Source: Pseudomonas fluorescens NCIMB 11764 (GTDB lineage Bacteria; Pseudomonadota; Gammaproteobacteria; Pseudomonadales; Pseudomonadaceae). Taken from it: a DNA stretch of 64,000 nucleotides. Of the stretch, positions 18,369 to 26,934 are shown one piece after another; the first letter of the stretch is position 1, and every line of letters starts with the position of its first letter. The notes beneath the pieces are model-generated. The model did not search any database. It was not told the DNA's origin and saw only the letters and a program-made list of their open reading frames with translations. The position numbers and the translations under genes are program-made. The stretch is taken from assembly GCF_000293885.2 (NCBI RefSeq), contig NZ_CP010945.1, positions 6,282,001-6,346,000 of the forward strand, given 5' to 3'.

Positions 18369-18618
18369 TGAACAACAAGGCTCCCTAAATGGGCAATGCT
18401 GTTCACTTAAGCGCGCTCTTGGATCGTGCATACCTTTGTGGCGAGCGAGCTTGCTCGCGCTGGGCTGCGTAGCGGCCCCAAAAATCTGACAACTATTGCC
18501 GAGTTTTGTGAGTGCTACGCACTCAAGCGGGAGCAAGCTCCCTCGCCACAAGTTTCCTTTGATTCAAGACACTCTTAAGTGAACAACAAGGCTCCCTAAA
18601 TGGGGGCCTTTTTTGTTG
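18369..18618. repeat. REPIN splitting and duplicating half of the etfdh terminator
   Basis: A 25-base sequence at 18369-18393 is repeated exactly at 18580-18604. Only the second copy continues into the full hairpin and T-run (18588-18616). Between them lies a REPIN (REP arms at 18437 and before 18550), bounded by GTTCACTTAAG at 18401 and its complement at 18574. The first copy has the rising arm of the terminator only. Confidence 0.8.
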
Positions 18619-18629
18619 CCCACGATTTA

Positions 18630-19520
18630 TCAGGCGGCGCGCTCATCCCCGGGATTGCGCTCAAAGTAGCGCTTGTACTCACGACTGAACTGCGACGTGC
18701 TCTGATACCCGACTCGATGCGCCACCTGCGCCACACCCAACCCTTCGGTGAGCAACAACTGTTGCGCCTTCAGCAAACGCAATCGCTTCAAGTACTGCAC
18801 CGGCGACAACAAGGTGCTGCGCTTGAAATGCTCATGAAAGGTCGACGCACTCATGTTCGCGCAACTGGCCAGGGTCTCGACGTTCAATGGCTCGGTGTAA
18901 TGCGCGTGCAGATGACTGAGCGAAGCGGCAACCCGAGCGAATTGGCCCTGTTGTTCCACCAGCGCGCGCAACACATCCGCTTGCGGACCACGCAACGCGA
19001 CGAACAACAATTCCCGCAACCGCGCCGGCCCCATGATCTGGCATTCCAGCGGATCGTGCAGGCAACGCAACAGCCGTTCCACACAACCACGCATCGCATC
19101 GTCGAGCACCGCCGAGGTCATCGACTCGGGTGTCTGCGCAGGAATATTGCGCCCCGGTGCCAGCCCCATGGCCAACACCAACTCACCGAGCAGCACCCGA
19201 TCGATGGCAATCGAAACCCCAAGCATCGGCCCATCAGGCGCCGAGAAAGTCTCGCATTCAAAAGGCACCGGCAATGCCTGAATCAGGTAATGCCCGGCAC
19301 CGTATTCCAGCGTACGAGCCCCCAGATACGCCAGTTTGCTGCCCTGGGCGATGATGACCAGACTCGGTTCATAGATCTGCGGACCGCGTGCCACATCACA
19401 GCTGGCGCGCAAAACCTGCACGCCCGGTAATGCCGTCGGCGCAAAACCATCGCGAGTGGTCAAAGGCTGGATCAGCGAAACCAGCGTGGCATTGGCATCG
19501 AGATGACGGGTCAACAACAT
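18630..19520 (-). CDS. AraC-family transcriptional regulator
   Basis: A 296-residue regulator. The N-terminal AraC_N-type sensor domain (about 1-180) holds YEPSLVIIAQGSKLAYLG and DGPMLGVSIAIDR. The C-terminal double helix-turn-helix (about 195-290) holds LASCANMSASTFHEHFKRS and VAHRVGYQSTSQFSREYKRYF. This type (YqhC-like) often sits divergent from an alcohol dehydrogenase it activates in response to aldehydes, exactly the arrangement here. The direct repeats at 19605-19645 are the likely binding site. Confidence 0.85.
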   Translation of the reverse strand: MLLTRHLDANATLVSLIQPLTTRDGFAPTALPGVQVLRASCDVARGPQIYEPSLVIIAQGSKLAYLGARTLEYGAGHYLIQALPVPFECETFSAPDGPMLGVSIAIDRVLLGELVLAMGLAPGRNIPAQTPESMTSAVLDDAMRGCVERLLRCLHDPLECQIMGPARLRELLFVALRGPQADVLRALVEQQGQFARVAASLSHLHAHYTEPLNVETLASCANMSASTFHEHFKRSTLLSPVQYLKRLRLLKAQQLLLTEGLGVAQVAHRVGYQSTSQFSREYKRYFERNPGDERAA

Positions 19521-19604
19521 GGGAGCTCTTCACAAAAAAGTCGCGGAAATCGGGATGAAAACATCATCGCAGGTCTGATCGCGCATTTGATCCATCGAAC
19601 GCTG

Positions 19605-19645
19605 ATGCCGGAGGAATAGGCATGACACCCGGAGGAATCGCCATG
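19605..19645. promoter_or_regulatory. 21-bp direct repeats between araC-type gene and adh
   Basis: CCGGAGGAAT occurs at 19608 and 19629, each followed by NGNCATG, giving two direct copies exactly 21 bases apart. Two helical turns of spacing is the usual layout for AraC-family dimers. The pair ends about 65 bases before the adh start. Confidence 0.55.
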
Positions 19646-19710
19646 GCCGGTGACCGGCACCGCGCCCAGAATGCGCCGCCTCACCTGTCACCGCTTTTGC
19701 GAGGTCCATC

Positions 19711-20763
19711 ATGTACACCGCCATCGGATACGCCGCTCAATCAGCCACCACTCCCCTCGCCCCCATGAAATTCGAGCGCCGCAGCCCCCGCGCCGACGAC
19801 GTTGCGATCGACATTCTCTATTGCGGCGTCTGCCATTCCGACATCCACCAGGCACGCAACGAGTGGGGCATTGCCGTTTACCCGCTGATGCCCGGTCACG
19901 AGATCGTAGGCAAAGTGACCGCCATCGGTGCGAACGTAACCCGACATCAAGTCGGCGACTTGGTCGGCGTCGGCTGCATGGTCGATTCCTGCCGCAGCTG
20001 CGAAGCTTGCCAGGCCAACCTCGAGCAATATTGCCTCGAAGGTCCGACCATGACCTACGCCACACCCGACCGAGTGGATGGCAGCAACACCATGGGCGGC
20101 TATTCCGACAGCATCGTCGTCAGTGAACACTTCGTCGTGCGCATTCCGGAAAAGCTCGATCTGGCCAGCGCCGCGCCGATTCTCTGCGCCGGCATCACCA
20201 CCTACTCGCCGCTCAAACACTACGGCGTCAAGGCCGGCGACAAGGTCGGGATTCTAGGCATGGGCGGCCTCGGCCACATGGGTATCAAGTTTGCCAAGGC
20301 GATGGGCGCGGAAGTGACGCTGTTCACCCGTTCGGCAAGCAAGGCTGAAGAAGGTCGTCGCCAGGGTGCGGACCATGTGATCGTGTCCACCGACATCGGG
20401 CAGATGAAGGCAGCAGCAGGCCATTTCGACTTTCTGCTGGACACCATTCCGGTGCAGCACGACCTCAATCCCTACCTCGACACGCTACGTTTCGACGGCG
20501 TGCACATTCTGGTCGGGCTGATCGAACCGGTCGATCCAGCGGTCCACGCCGGCAAACTGGTGATGAGCCGTCGCGTACTGGCCGGCTCGCTGATCGGCGG
20601 CATCGCCGAAACCCAGGAAGTGCTGGATTTCTGCGCCGAGCACAACATCACCTGCGACATCGAAATGCTCGACATCCGCCAGATCAACGAGGCTTACGCC
20701 CGCATGATTGCCGGTGACGTGAAGTACCGTTTCGTCATCGACATGGCGACGCTGAAGGTCTAA
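19711..20763 (+). CDS. Zinc-dependent NAD(P) alcohol dehydrogenase, YahK/AdhC type
   Basis: A 350-residue medium-chain dehydrogenase. The catalytic zinc ligands are in CGVCHSDIH and PGHE. The structural zinc site is CRSCEACQANLEQYC. The cofactor loop is GILGMGGLGHMG. Relatives reduce a broad range of aldehydes with NADPH. It diverges from the AraC-type gene, which probably controls it. Its stop overlaps the stop of the convergent iclR gene by 4 bases. Confidence 0.88.
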   Translation: MYTAIGYAAQSATTPLAPMKFERRSPRADDVAIDILYCGVCHSDIHQARNEWGIAVYPLMPGHEIVGKVTAIGANVTRHQVGDLVGVGCMVDSCRSCEACQANLEQYCLEGPTMTYATPDRVDGSNTMGGYSDSIVVSEHFVVRIPEKLDLASAAPILCAGITTYSPLKHYGVKAGDKVGILGMGGLGHMGIKFAKAMGAEVTLFTRSASKAEEGRRQGADHVIVSTDIGQMKAAAGHFDFLLDTIPVQHDLNPYLDTLRFDGVHILVGLIEPVDPAVHAGKLVMSRRVLAGSLIGGIAETQEVLDFCAEHNITCDIEMLDIRQINEAYARMIAGDVKYRFVIDMATLKV

Positions 20764-21563
20764 ACCTTCGCACCCAGTTCTGCCGAAAGCCGGGCCGTGA
20801 CCCCTTTGATCAGGGGAATCAGCTCGGCCATTTTTTCCAGCGGCATGTACGGCACGGTGCTGGCGATGCTGATGCCGGCAACGATGCGCTTGCTGGCATC
20901 ACGAATCGGTGCCGCCACGCAGCGGATCGACGGTTCGTTATCTTCCAGATCGAAGGCGTAGCCGCCCGCCACGTACTCGACCATGCGCTGCTGAAACTGC
21001 TCCCAGGATTGCTCCGGGTGCTGCGGCCAGAACTGATTTTTCCCACCCGCAGGCAAACTGACTTCGTACAGCCGTTGCCATTCTTCCTGCGTGTCATCGA
21101 GCATCAGGGCCTTGCCGATCCCGGTGCGCGCCAACGGCATGCGATGGCCGACCCGCGAGCGCATTTCCGGGCCATTGCGCCCCGGATTCTTGTGCAGGTA
21201 CAGGACCTCGTCGCCCTCGCGAATCGCCAGGTGGATGGTGTCGCCGGTCAACGCCGACAACTCATCCAGATATGGCCCGGCCAACGTCACCAGCGGCAAT
21301 TCCTCGCGAGCCTGAAAACCCAACTCAATCAACTTCGGCCCCAACAGATACCCGACTTGCGGCACCACGCGCAGATAACGCTCGTCCACCAGGCAACTGG
21401 CCAGACGATGGGTGGTGCTGCGCGTCGTGCCGATCAGCCGGGCGATTTCCTTGAGATCGCGGGCGCCACTGGCCACGGCCTGAACCACACCCAGACCGCG
21501 AAGCAATGTCTGGGTGCCGGTCGGCGCGGCGTCCTTGGCGATTTTTGGGGCGTCTTCCTGCAT
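20760..21563 (-). CDS. IclR-family regulator linked to the dgo operon
   Basis: A 267-residue regulator. Residues about 18-80 form the IclR winged helix (LKEIARLIGTTRSTTHRLASCL). The rest is the effector-binding domain (GDTIHLAIREGDEVLYLHKNPG, YAFDLEDNEPSIRCVAAPI). It lies 60 bases after dgoT on the same strand and is probably the last gene of, or follows, the dgo operon. It is a candidate for binding the palindrome at the dgoK and SDR promoters. The DgoR-like FCD regulator at 39573 is the competing candidate. Confidence 0.85.
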   Translation of the reverse strand: MQEDAPKIAKDAAPTGTQTLLRGLGVVQAVASGARDLKEIARLIGTTRSTTHRLASCLVDERYLRVVPQVGYLLGPKLIELGFQAREELPLVTLAGPYLDELSALTGDTIHLAIREGDEVLYLHKNPGRNGPEMRSRVGHRMPLARTGIGKALMLDDTQEEWQRLYEVSLPAGGKNQFWPQHPEQSWEQFQQRMVEYVAGGYAFDLEDNEPSIRCVAAPIRDASKRIVAGISIASTVPYMPLEKMAELIPLIKGVTARLSAELGAKV

Positions 21564-21623
21564 ATCCAGCCTTTACCGTTGAGCGAGGGAACGGGCGGCA
21601 TTATGGTCGCCCGACGGCTGCAA

Positions 21624-22934
21624 CTACAACTTGATACGCTCAACCTTCCCGACCAGCAGAATGTAGGAAAGCGCACCGATCAACGCTAGAACCGAGATGT
21701 AGGTAATCGCCGGGGCGAACGAATCACCGGTGGCGAGGAAACCGATGACAATCGGTGTGGTGATCGCCGACAGGTTGCCGATGAAATTAAACACGCCGCC
21801 GGTCAGCCCCAACAACCGTGCCGGTGCCAGCGTTGAGACCAGCGACCAAGTGATCGAAGCCAGACCATTGCCGAAGAAGGCCAGTGCGAGGAAGGCAATT
21901 ACCAGCGGCGTCGACTCGACGAAGTTGGCGCCAATGATCGAGGTGGAAATCAGCAAGCCGCCAATGATCGGCAACTTGCGAGCGAAACCCACCGTGTACC
22001 CGCGGCGGATCAGGAAGTCGGAGAAAAACCCGGAACAGAGCACGCCGACGAAAGCCGCGAGAAACGGCAGCGACGCCAACAGGCCGGACTTGATGAAGTC
22101 CATGCCGCGGTATTTCACCAGGTAGGTCGGGAACCACGTCAGGAAAAACCACAACGTCGAGTTGAGGCAGAACTGACCGAGGTAGATGCCCCACAACTTG
22201 CGTTTGGTCAGCACGATGCCAAGGTCGGTCCAGCTGAATTTAGCCTTGACCTTCGCTTGCTCAGCCTGGATATCCACCAGCCCGCCGCCTTCGCGAATCA
22301 GCTCGATTTCAGCGTCATTGGCACCTTTGAAATCCCGTGGTTCGCGATACACCAAGTACCAGATCACCGCCCAGAGAATGCCCACCGCGCCGGTGCTGAC
22401 AAACACCATGTGCCAGCCAAACTCATGCTGCAACCACGCGAGTACCGGGGTAAGGAACGCCAGGCCAACGAACTGGCCGGAGGTGTAGAAACCAATGGCT
22501 GTGGCGCGTTCGCGTTCGGGAAACCAGGTAGTGACCACGCGGCTATTGATCGGATACGCCGGGGCTTCCAGGGCACCGACTGCCATGCGCAACACGAACA
22601 GCGCGATGAAGCTGGCGGCGAAACCGAGCATCACCGTGGCGATCGACCACAGCAGCAACGCGACGCTGTAGAGAATGCGCGGCGGGACGCGATCCACCAG
22701 CCAACCGCCGGGGATCTGCATGGCGGCGTAGGTCCAGCCGAACGCCGAGAAAATCAGCCCGACGTGGATCGGGTCGATGCCCAGTTCGCTGGTCAGCGCC
22801 GGGGCGGCGATGGACAGGTTGCTGCGGTCCAGGTAGTTGATCACCACGGTGATGAACAGCAGGACCATGATGAAAAAACGCTTGCGGCTGGGCGCCACCA
22901 ACGACGCCTGCCCGGTGAGGGTTTGCGGTTGCAT
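21624..22934 (-). CDS. dgoT: MFS transporter, D-galactonate type
   Basis: A 436-residue major-facilitator protein of the anion:cation symporter group with twelve predicted membrane segments. Typical signatures are INYLDRSNLSIAAP in helix 1, WLVDRVPPR in the first cytoplasmic loop and RMAVGALEAPAYP. The position directly after dgoD in a dgoK-A-D operon makes D-galactonate the likely substrate. Hexuronate or glucarate permeases look alike, so the substrate call depends on context. Confidence 0.85.
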   Translation of the reverse strand: MQPQTLTGQASLVAPSRKRFFIMVLLFITVVINYLDRSNLSIAAPALTSELGIDPIHVGLIFSAFGWTYAAMQIPGGWLVDRVPPRILYSVALLLWSIATVMLGFAASFIALFVLRMAVGALEAPAYPINSRVVTTWFPERERATAIGFYTSGQFVGLAFLTPVLAWLQHEFGWHMVFVSTGAVGILWAVIWYLVYREPRDFKGANDAEIELIREGGGLVDIQAEQAKVKAKFSWTDLGIVLTKRKLWGIYLGQFCLNSTLWFFLTWFPTYLVKYRGMDFIKSGLLASLPFLAAFVGVLCSGFFSDFLIRRGYTVGFARKLPIIGGLLISTSIIGANFVESTPLVIAFLALAFFGNGLASITWSLVSTLAPARLLGLTGGVFNFIGNLSAITTPIVIGFLATGDSFAPAITYISVLALIGALSYILLVGKVERIKL

Positions 22935-23006
22935 GGGGATTGCCTCTTCTTATGTTTATTGAGGTCGATGTGAAACTGCAGATCTCCGTGTCCATGGAGA
23001 TCAAAC

Positions 23007-23105
23007 TGTGGGAGCCAGCCAGCCTGCTGGCGATCGCGGTGTATCAGTCACCATCCATGCCGGATGTGCTGACCGAATCGCCAGCAGGCTGGCTCCCACA
23101 GGGGT
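23007..23105. repeat. REPIN between dgoD and dgoT
   Basis: TGTGGGAGCCAGCCAGCCTG and, about 70 bases later, its inverted partner CAGGCTGGCTCCCACA form a REPIN of the GCCAGC subclass. It lies inside the dgo operon and may set mRNA stability between dgoD and dgoT. Confidence 0.85.
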
Positions 23106-23125
23106 TGCGATGGGTCAGACAGAAC

Positions 23126-24274
23126 TCACCACTCGGCAAAACTGCCATCGGCATGCCGCCAGATCGGGTTGCGCCAGCGGTGCCCGACCGCCGCGCGTTC
23201 GATCACGTACTCCTCGTTGATCTCGATGCCCAGGCCCGGACCATTCGGAATCTTCACGAAGCCTTTGTCGTAATCGAACACCCGCGGATCCTTGACGTAA
23301 TCCAGCAGGTCGTTGCTCTCGTTGTAGTGAATGCCCAGGCTCTGCTCCTGGATGAACGCGTTGTAGCAAACCGCATCCAGTTGCAGACACGCCGCGAGGG
23401 CAATCGGGCCCAGCGGGCAATGCAGCGCCAGCGCGACGTCGTAGGCTTCGGCCATGTTGGCGATCTTGCGGGTTTCGGTGATGCCGCCAGCGTGAGAAGC
23501 ATCGGGCTGGATGATGTCGACGTAACCTTCGCTGAGCACGCGCTTGAAATCCCAGCGCGAGAACAGGCGCTCACCCAGGGCGATCGGCGTGCTGGTCAGC
23601 GGCGCCAGTTCTTTCAGCGCTTCGTAGTTTTCGCTGAGCACCGGTTCTTCGATGAACATCAGCTTGTACGGATCGAGCTCCTTCATCAGCACCTTGGCCA
23701 TAGGCTTGTGCACCCGGCCATGGAAGTCCACGCCGATGCCGACGTTCGGCCCGACCGCGTCACGCACGGCTGCGACGTTGGCCAGGGCGAGGTCGACTTT
23801 CTCGAAGGAATCGAGGAATTGCAGCTCTTCGGTGCCGTTCATTTTCACCGCAGTGAAACCACGCTCCACCGCCTCTTTCGCTGCACGCGCGGTGTCTGCC
23901 GGACGGTCACCGCCGATCCACGAATAGACACGAATCTTGTCCCGCACCTGACCACCGAGCAGATCGCTGACCGACACACCCAACGCCTTGCCCTTGATGT
24001 CCCACAACGCCTGATCGATACCGGCCAGGGCACTCATGTGGATCGCGCCGCCCCGGTAGAAGCCGCCGCGGTACAGCACGGTCCAGATGTCTTCGATGTT
24101 GCGTGGGTCTTTGCCGATCAGGTAGTCGGATAATTCTTCAACGGCCGCTGCCACGGTGTGGGCACGGCCTTCGACCACGGGCTCGCCCCAACCGGTCACG
24201 CCCTCGTCGGTTTCGACCTTGAGGAAGCACCAGCGCGGCGGAACGATGAAAGTGGTGAGTTTGGTGATTTTCAT
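23126..24274 (-). CDS. dgoD: D-galactonate dehydratase
   Basis: A 382-residue enolase-superfamily enzyme that converts D-galactonate to 2-keto-3-deoxy-D-galactonate. Recognisable segments are [15 protein letters not shown], the lid loop [14 protein letters not shown], the metal-site stretch GVDFHGR, IEEPV, and SHAGGITE followed by [14 protein letters not shown]. The length equals that of known DgoD. The start at 24274 follows an AGAGAG-rich site; the reading from 24316 is not needed. Confidence 0.93.
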   Translation of the reverse strand: MKITKLTTFIVPPRWCFLKVETDEGVTGWGEPVVEGRAHTVAAAVEELSDYLIGKDPRNIEDIWTVLYRGGFYRGGAIHMSALAGIDQALWDIKGKALGVSVSDLLGGQVRDKIRVYSWIGGDRPADTARAAKEAVERGFTAVKMNGTEELQFLDSFEKVDLALANVAAVRDAVGPNVGIGVDFHGRVHKPMAKVLMKELDPYKLMFIEEPVLSENYEALKELAPLTSTPIALGERLFSRWDFKRVLSEGYVDIIQPDASHAGGITETRKIANMAEAYDVALALHCPLGPIALAACLQLDAVCYNAFIQEQSLGIHYNESNDLLDYVKDPRVFDYDKGFVKIPNGPGLGIEINEEYVIERAAVGHRWRNPIWRHADGSFAEW

Positions 24275-24323
24275 CTCTTCTCTCTCTCTTGTTAGATGCA
24301 GCGCGCTCGGCGCCAAAAAAGTC

Positions 24324-24944
24324 TTAACGCAGAGCGTTCCATGCAGCGACGTAGGCTTTGGCGTTGGACGCCACCTGCTCCGGCGTCATGCCCGGTTTGA
24401 ACAGCCCGGACCCGAGACCGAAGCCTTTGACGCCGGCGTCGATAAACACCTGCATATTCTCCGGGGTGATCCCGCCCACCGGCGCCAGAATGGTTCCGGC
24501 GGGCAACACCGCCAGCCAGGCTTTTACAACCGCCGGCCCCATTTGCTCGGCCGGAAACATCTTCAGCACATCCGCCCCTTCGGCCAGTGCGGCGAAAGCT
24601 TCGGTCGGTGTCGCAACGCCCGGCGACAGGAACAGCCCCGCCGCTTTCGCTGCACGAAGCACCTTGGGATCGCTGTGGGGCATGACGATCACCTGCCCGC
24701 CGGCGGCTTTCACTTGCTCGACCTGCTCCGGCGTCAGCACCGTGCCGGCACCGATCAGGCAATCGGCGGGCAAAGTACTGCGCAGGATGCGGATGCTTTC
24801 GTACGGTTCGGGGGAATTGAGCGGCACTTCGATGACGCGAAATCCGGCTGCGTAAAGGACTTCTCCGATAGCCGCCGCTTCCTGCGGGCGCAGGCCGCGC
24901 AGGATTGCGATCAGGCCGTTTTGCGCCAGGGCTTGCTTGAGCAT
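24324..24944 (-). CDS. dgoA: 2-dehydro-3-deoxy-6-phosphogalactonate aldolase
   Basis: A 206-residue class I aldolase of the KDPG/KDPGal family that splits KDPGal into pyruvate and glyceraldehyde 3-phosphate. Motifs are [36 protein letters not shown] and [10 protein letters not shown] family member without its own dehydratase fusion, it sits between dgoK and dgoD with 19 and 49 bases to them, supporting one operon. Confidence 0.93.
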   Translation of the reverse strand: MLKQALAQNGLIAILRGLRPQEAAAIGEVLYAAGFRVIEVPLNSPEPYESIRILRSTLPADCLIGAGTVLTPEQVEQVKAAGGQVIVMPHSDPKVLRAAKAAGLFLSPGVATPTEAFAALAEGADVLKMFPAEQMGPAVVKAWLAVLPAGTILAPVGGITPENMQVFIDAGVKGFGLGSGLFKPGMTPEQVASNAKAYVAAWNALR

Positions 24945-24963
24945 GTCAGACCTCCAGTCAGGT

Positions 24964-25956
24964 TTAACGGGATGGATGTGGGGTGACGAGTCCGGCAGCG
25001 AGCGCCAACTGCCACAGCCCGCGTTCGGTGGCGTGTTCGGCCAGCGTCACGCGAGCAAAACCGCAGGCGTCGAGGGCCCGGCTGTAGCGGGCACACAGTT
25101 GTGAGTTACCGATGAGGATGATTGCCGGCAGATGGACGCTGTTGCGCCGACGCCGCTGAACAGTGGCCAGCGCCGACAGCTCATGACCGATCAATAGGCC
25201 GGACAGATAGTCCGGTTGCGCGCTGCCGCTCAACTCGCCGGTCAGCCCGAGGCTGCGGGCGCTGAACAGCGTCGACAACGGGCCGACCTCGCCGTCCACC
25301 GACAGGGCCACTTGCACACCGCGGTCGAACGCGTCGCCATCGAAGGATGCGCCGCGCTGCTGAGTGCGTCCCAGAATGCTGTGTTCACTGAGCACGGCGA
25401 AGACTTCACCGGTCATGAAGGTATCGAAATGCACGATGCAGCCGTCGGCCACTTCCACCCATTTCGAATGACTGCCCGGCAGGCCGATCAACAGATCGCT
25501 GCCCGCCCCGCTCGGCAGGTTTTGCAGCACGCCGAGTACCTGGGTTTCTTCACCACGCATCACGTTCGGCAGCCGCGAACGTTGAATCACGCCCGGCACG
25601 ATGTGCACATCGACACCGCGAAGACTGCGAATGGTTTGTAGGGAAGTTCCGAGATTGGCGACGTTCGCCGGTGTATCGCGGTAGGCCGCTTCGCGCCAGC
25701 CCTGCGCGCTGCCAACCATACCGCAGGCAATCACCGGCAAAGCGGGTTGTTCATCGAGCCAGTCACCGCAAGCCTCGTCAAAGGCCAGTTCAAAACCGTC
25801 TGTGCATACCTGACCGTTAATGATTCGCGGCGTCCGGGGCAGTTGCATGATCCCCGATGACAGCGAACGCTGTTCGAGCACCTGGCCACCCGCGGCGAGT
25901 TTGTAAGCACGTAATGAGGTTGTCCCCCAATCGAGCGCGATCAATTGCGCCAGCAT
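24964..25956 (-). CDS. dgoK: 2-dehydro-3-deoxygalactonokinase
   Basis: A 330-residue sugar-acid kinase that phosphorylates KDGal to KDPGal. Signs are the N-terminal ALDWGTTSLRAY phosphate motif, IACGMVGSAQGW, LIGLPGSHSKWV and the C-terminal GNSQLCARYSRAL. The start at 25956 (MLAQLIALDWG) is preceded by CAGGTGAAGCG. The first gene of the dgo operon, it is driven by the promoter at 25988-26058. Confidence 0.92.
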   Translation of the reverse strand: MLAQLIALDWGTTSLRAYKLAAGGQVLEQRSLSSGIMQLPRTPRIINGQVCTDGFELAFDEACGDWLDEQPALPVIACGMVGSAQGWREAAYRDTPANVANLGTSLQTIRSLRGVDVHIVPGVIQRSRLPNVMRGEETQVLGVLQNLPSGAGSDLLIGLPGSHSKWVEVADGCIVHFDTFMTGEVFAVLSEHSILGRTQQRGASFDGDAFDRGVQVALSVDGEVGPLSTLFSARSLGLTGELSGSAQPDYLSGLLIGHELSALATVQRRRRNSVHLPAIILIGNSQLCARYSRALDACGFARVTLAEHATERGLWQLALAAGLVTPHPSR

Positions 25957-25987
25957 CGCTTCACCTGTTTTGTTTATTGGCAGTGAG

Positions 25988-26058
25988 TGAGCTGGACTAT
26001 AAACCCGAAAGCGGGAAAATCTCAATATATAAATATACATCCCATATTTTGGGATTCT
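25988..26058 (-). promoter_or_regulatory. dgo operon promoter with upstream palindrome
   Basis: On the minus strand there is a -35 TTGAGA (26020-26025), an 18-bp spacer and a -10 TATAGT (25996-26001). Just upstream lie TATATATT-rich DNA and ATCCCA-N5-TGGGAT (26039-26055). The same arrangement, with the same spacer length, is found before the SDR gene at 38504-38571. A site just upstream of -35 fits an activator. Confidence 0.75.
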
Positions 26059-26063
26059 GGCAA

Positions 26064-26125
26064 AAAAAGATCGCAGCCTCGATAGCGCCTACACCGGTAG
26101 GCGCTGCCGAAGGCTGCGATCTTTT
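26064..26125. repeat. GATCGCAG-type inverted repeat, likely GNAT terminator
   Basis: AAAAAGATCGCAGCC and GGCTGCGATCTTTT pair around a second hairpin (AGCGCCTACACCGGTAGGCGCT). On the minus strand it ends in a T-run 6 bases after the GNAT stop, so it can end that transcript before the dgo promoter. Confidence 0.75.
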
Positions 26126-26131
26126 AAGGAT

Positions 26132-26614
26132 TCAATTGCCCGCGGCAAAATCCCTTAATACCGCGCCATCCATCCGGTACCGAACCCACTCTTCCTGCGG
26201 CTGCGCCCCCAGGGATTTATAGAATTCGATGGCCGGCTTGTTCCAGTCCAGCACGCTCCACTCGAACCGACCGCAATCATTGGCGCAGGCGATTTTCGCC
26301 AAGTGGCGCAGCAAGGTTTTTCCCGCGCCGCCGCCACGCTGTTCGGGGGTGATGTAGAGGTCTTCGAGGTACAGGCAGTTACTGCCGAGCCAGGTGGAGT
26401 AGCTGAAGAAGAACACCGCAAAACCAATCGGCAAACCGTCCCGCAGGCAGATCAGTCCGTGGGCCGTGGCGCCTTCGCTGAACAGACTGCGCTCGATGTC
26501 GGCGACGCTGGCGATGACTTCGTGGCGGGCACGTTCATAATCGGCCAGTTCAGTGATGAACCCGAGGATTTGCGGTGCATCGCTGGGGGTCGCCGGGCGG
26601 ATTTCGATCGTCAT
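26132..26614 (-). CDS. GNAT-family N-acetyltransferase
   Basis: A 160-residue acetyltransferase with the acetyl-CoA loop QRGGGAGKTLLRHL and the C-terminal WNKPAIEFYKSLGA. It resembles the diamine/thialysine acetyltransferase (SSAT2-like) branch through LEDLYITPEQRG, but the acceptor is uncertain. I start at MTIEIRPATPSDA (26614); upstream reading runs into a REPIN. Confidence 0.8.
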   Translation of the reverse strand: MTIEIRPATPSDAPQILGFITELADYERARHEVIASVADIERSLFSEGATAHGLICLRDGLPIGFAVFFFSYSTWLGSNCLYLEDLYITPEQRGGGAGKTLLRHLAKIACANDCGRFEWSVLDWNKPAIEFYKSLGAQPQEEWVRYRMDGAVLRDFAAGN

Positions 26615-26666
26615 GGACGTGCCTTCGTCAAAAGTGGAAAACGCCATACTAAGTCGGCTCGCAGTC

Positions 26667-26799
26667 TGTGGCGAGAGAGCTTGCTCCCGCTGGACTGCGC
26701 AGCAGTCCCTTCCCAGGTCGACCCCTGCCTGCCTGAAAGACCGCGTCGCTTGTTTTAGGGCTGCTTCACAGCCCAGCGGGAGCAAGCTCCCTCGCCACA
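26667..26799. repeat. REPIN, GTGGCGAG subclass
   Basis: TGTGGCGAGAGAGCTTGCTC and its inverted partner GAGCAAGCTCCCTCGCCACA bound a 133-base element. It fills much of the 320-base gap 26615-26934; the remainder should hold the MFS gene promoter, but I see no clear hexamers. Confidence 0.83.
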
Positions 26800-26934
26800 A
26801 AAGCTACAAGGCGATCATGTACAGGCATTACTCCGGCCAGCACTAACCCTGAAATCGACAACCTCGGACCTAACATCCGCGCCTCGCATGATAGACAGAT
26901 GACACTCACCGTTATCGGGTCAAGGAACCGCGTC

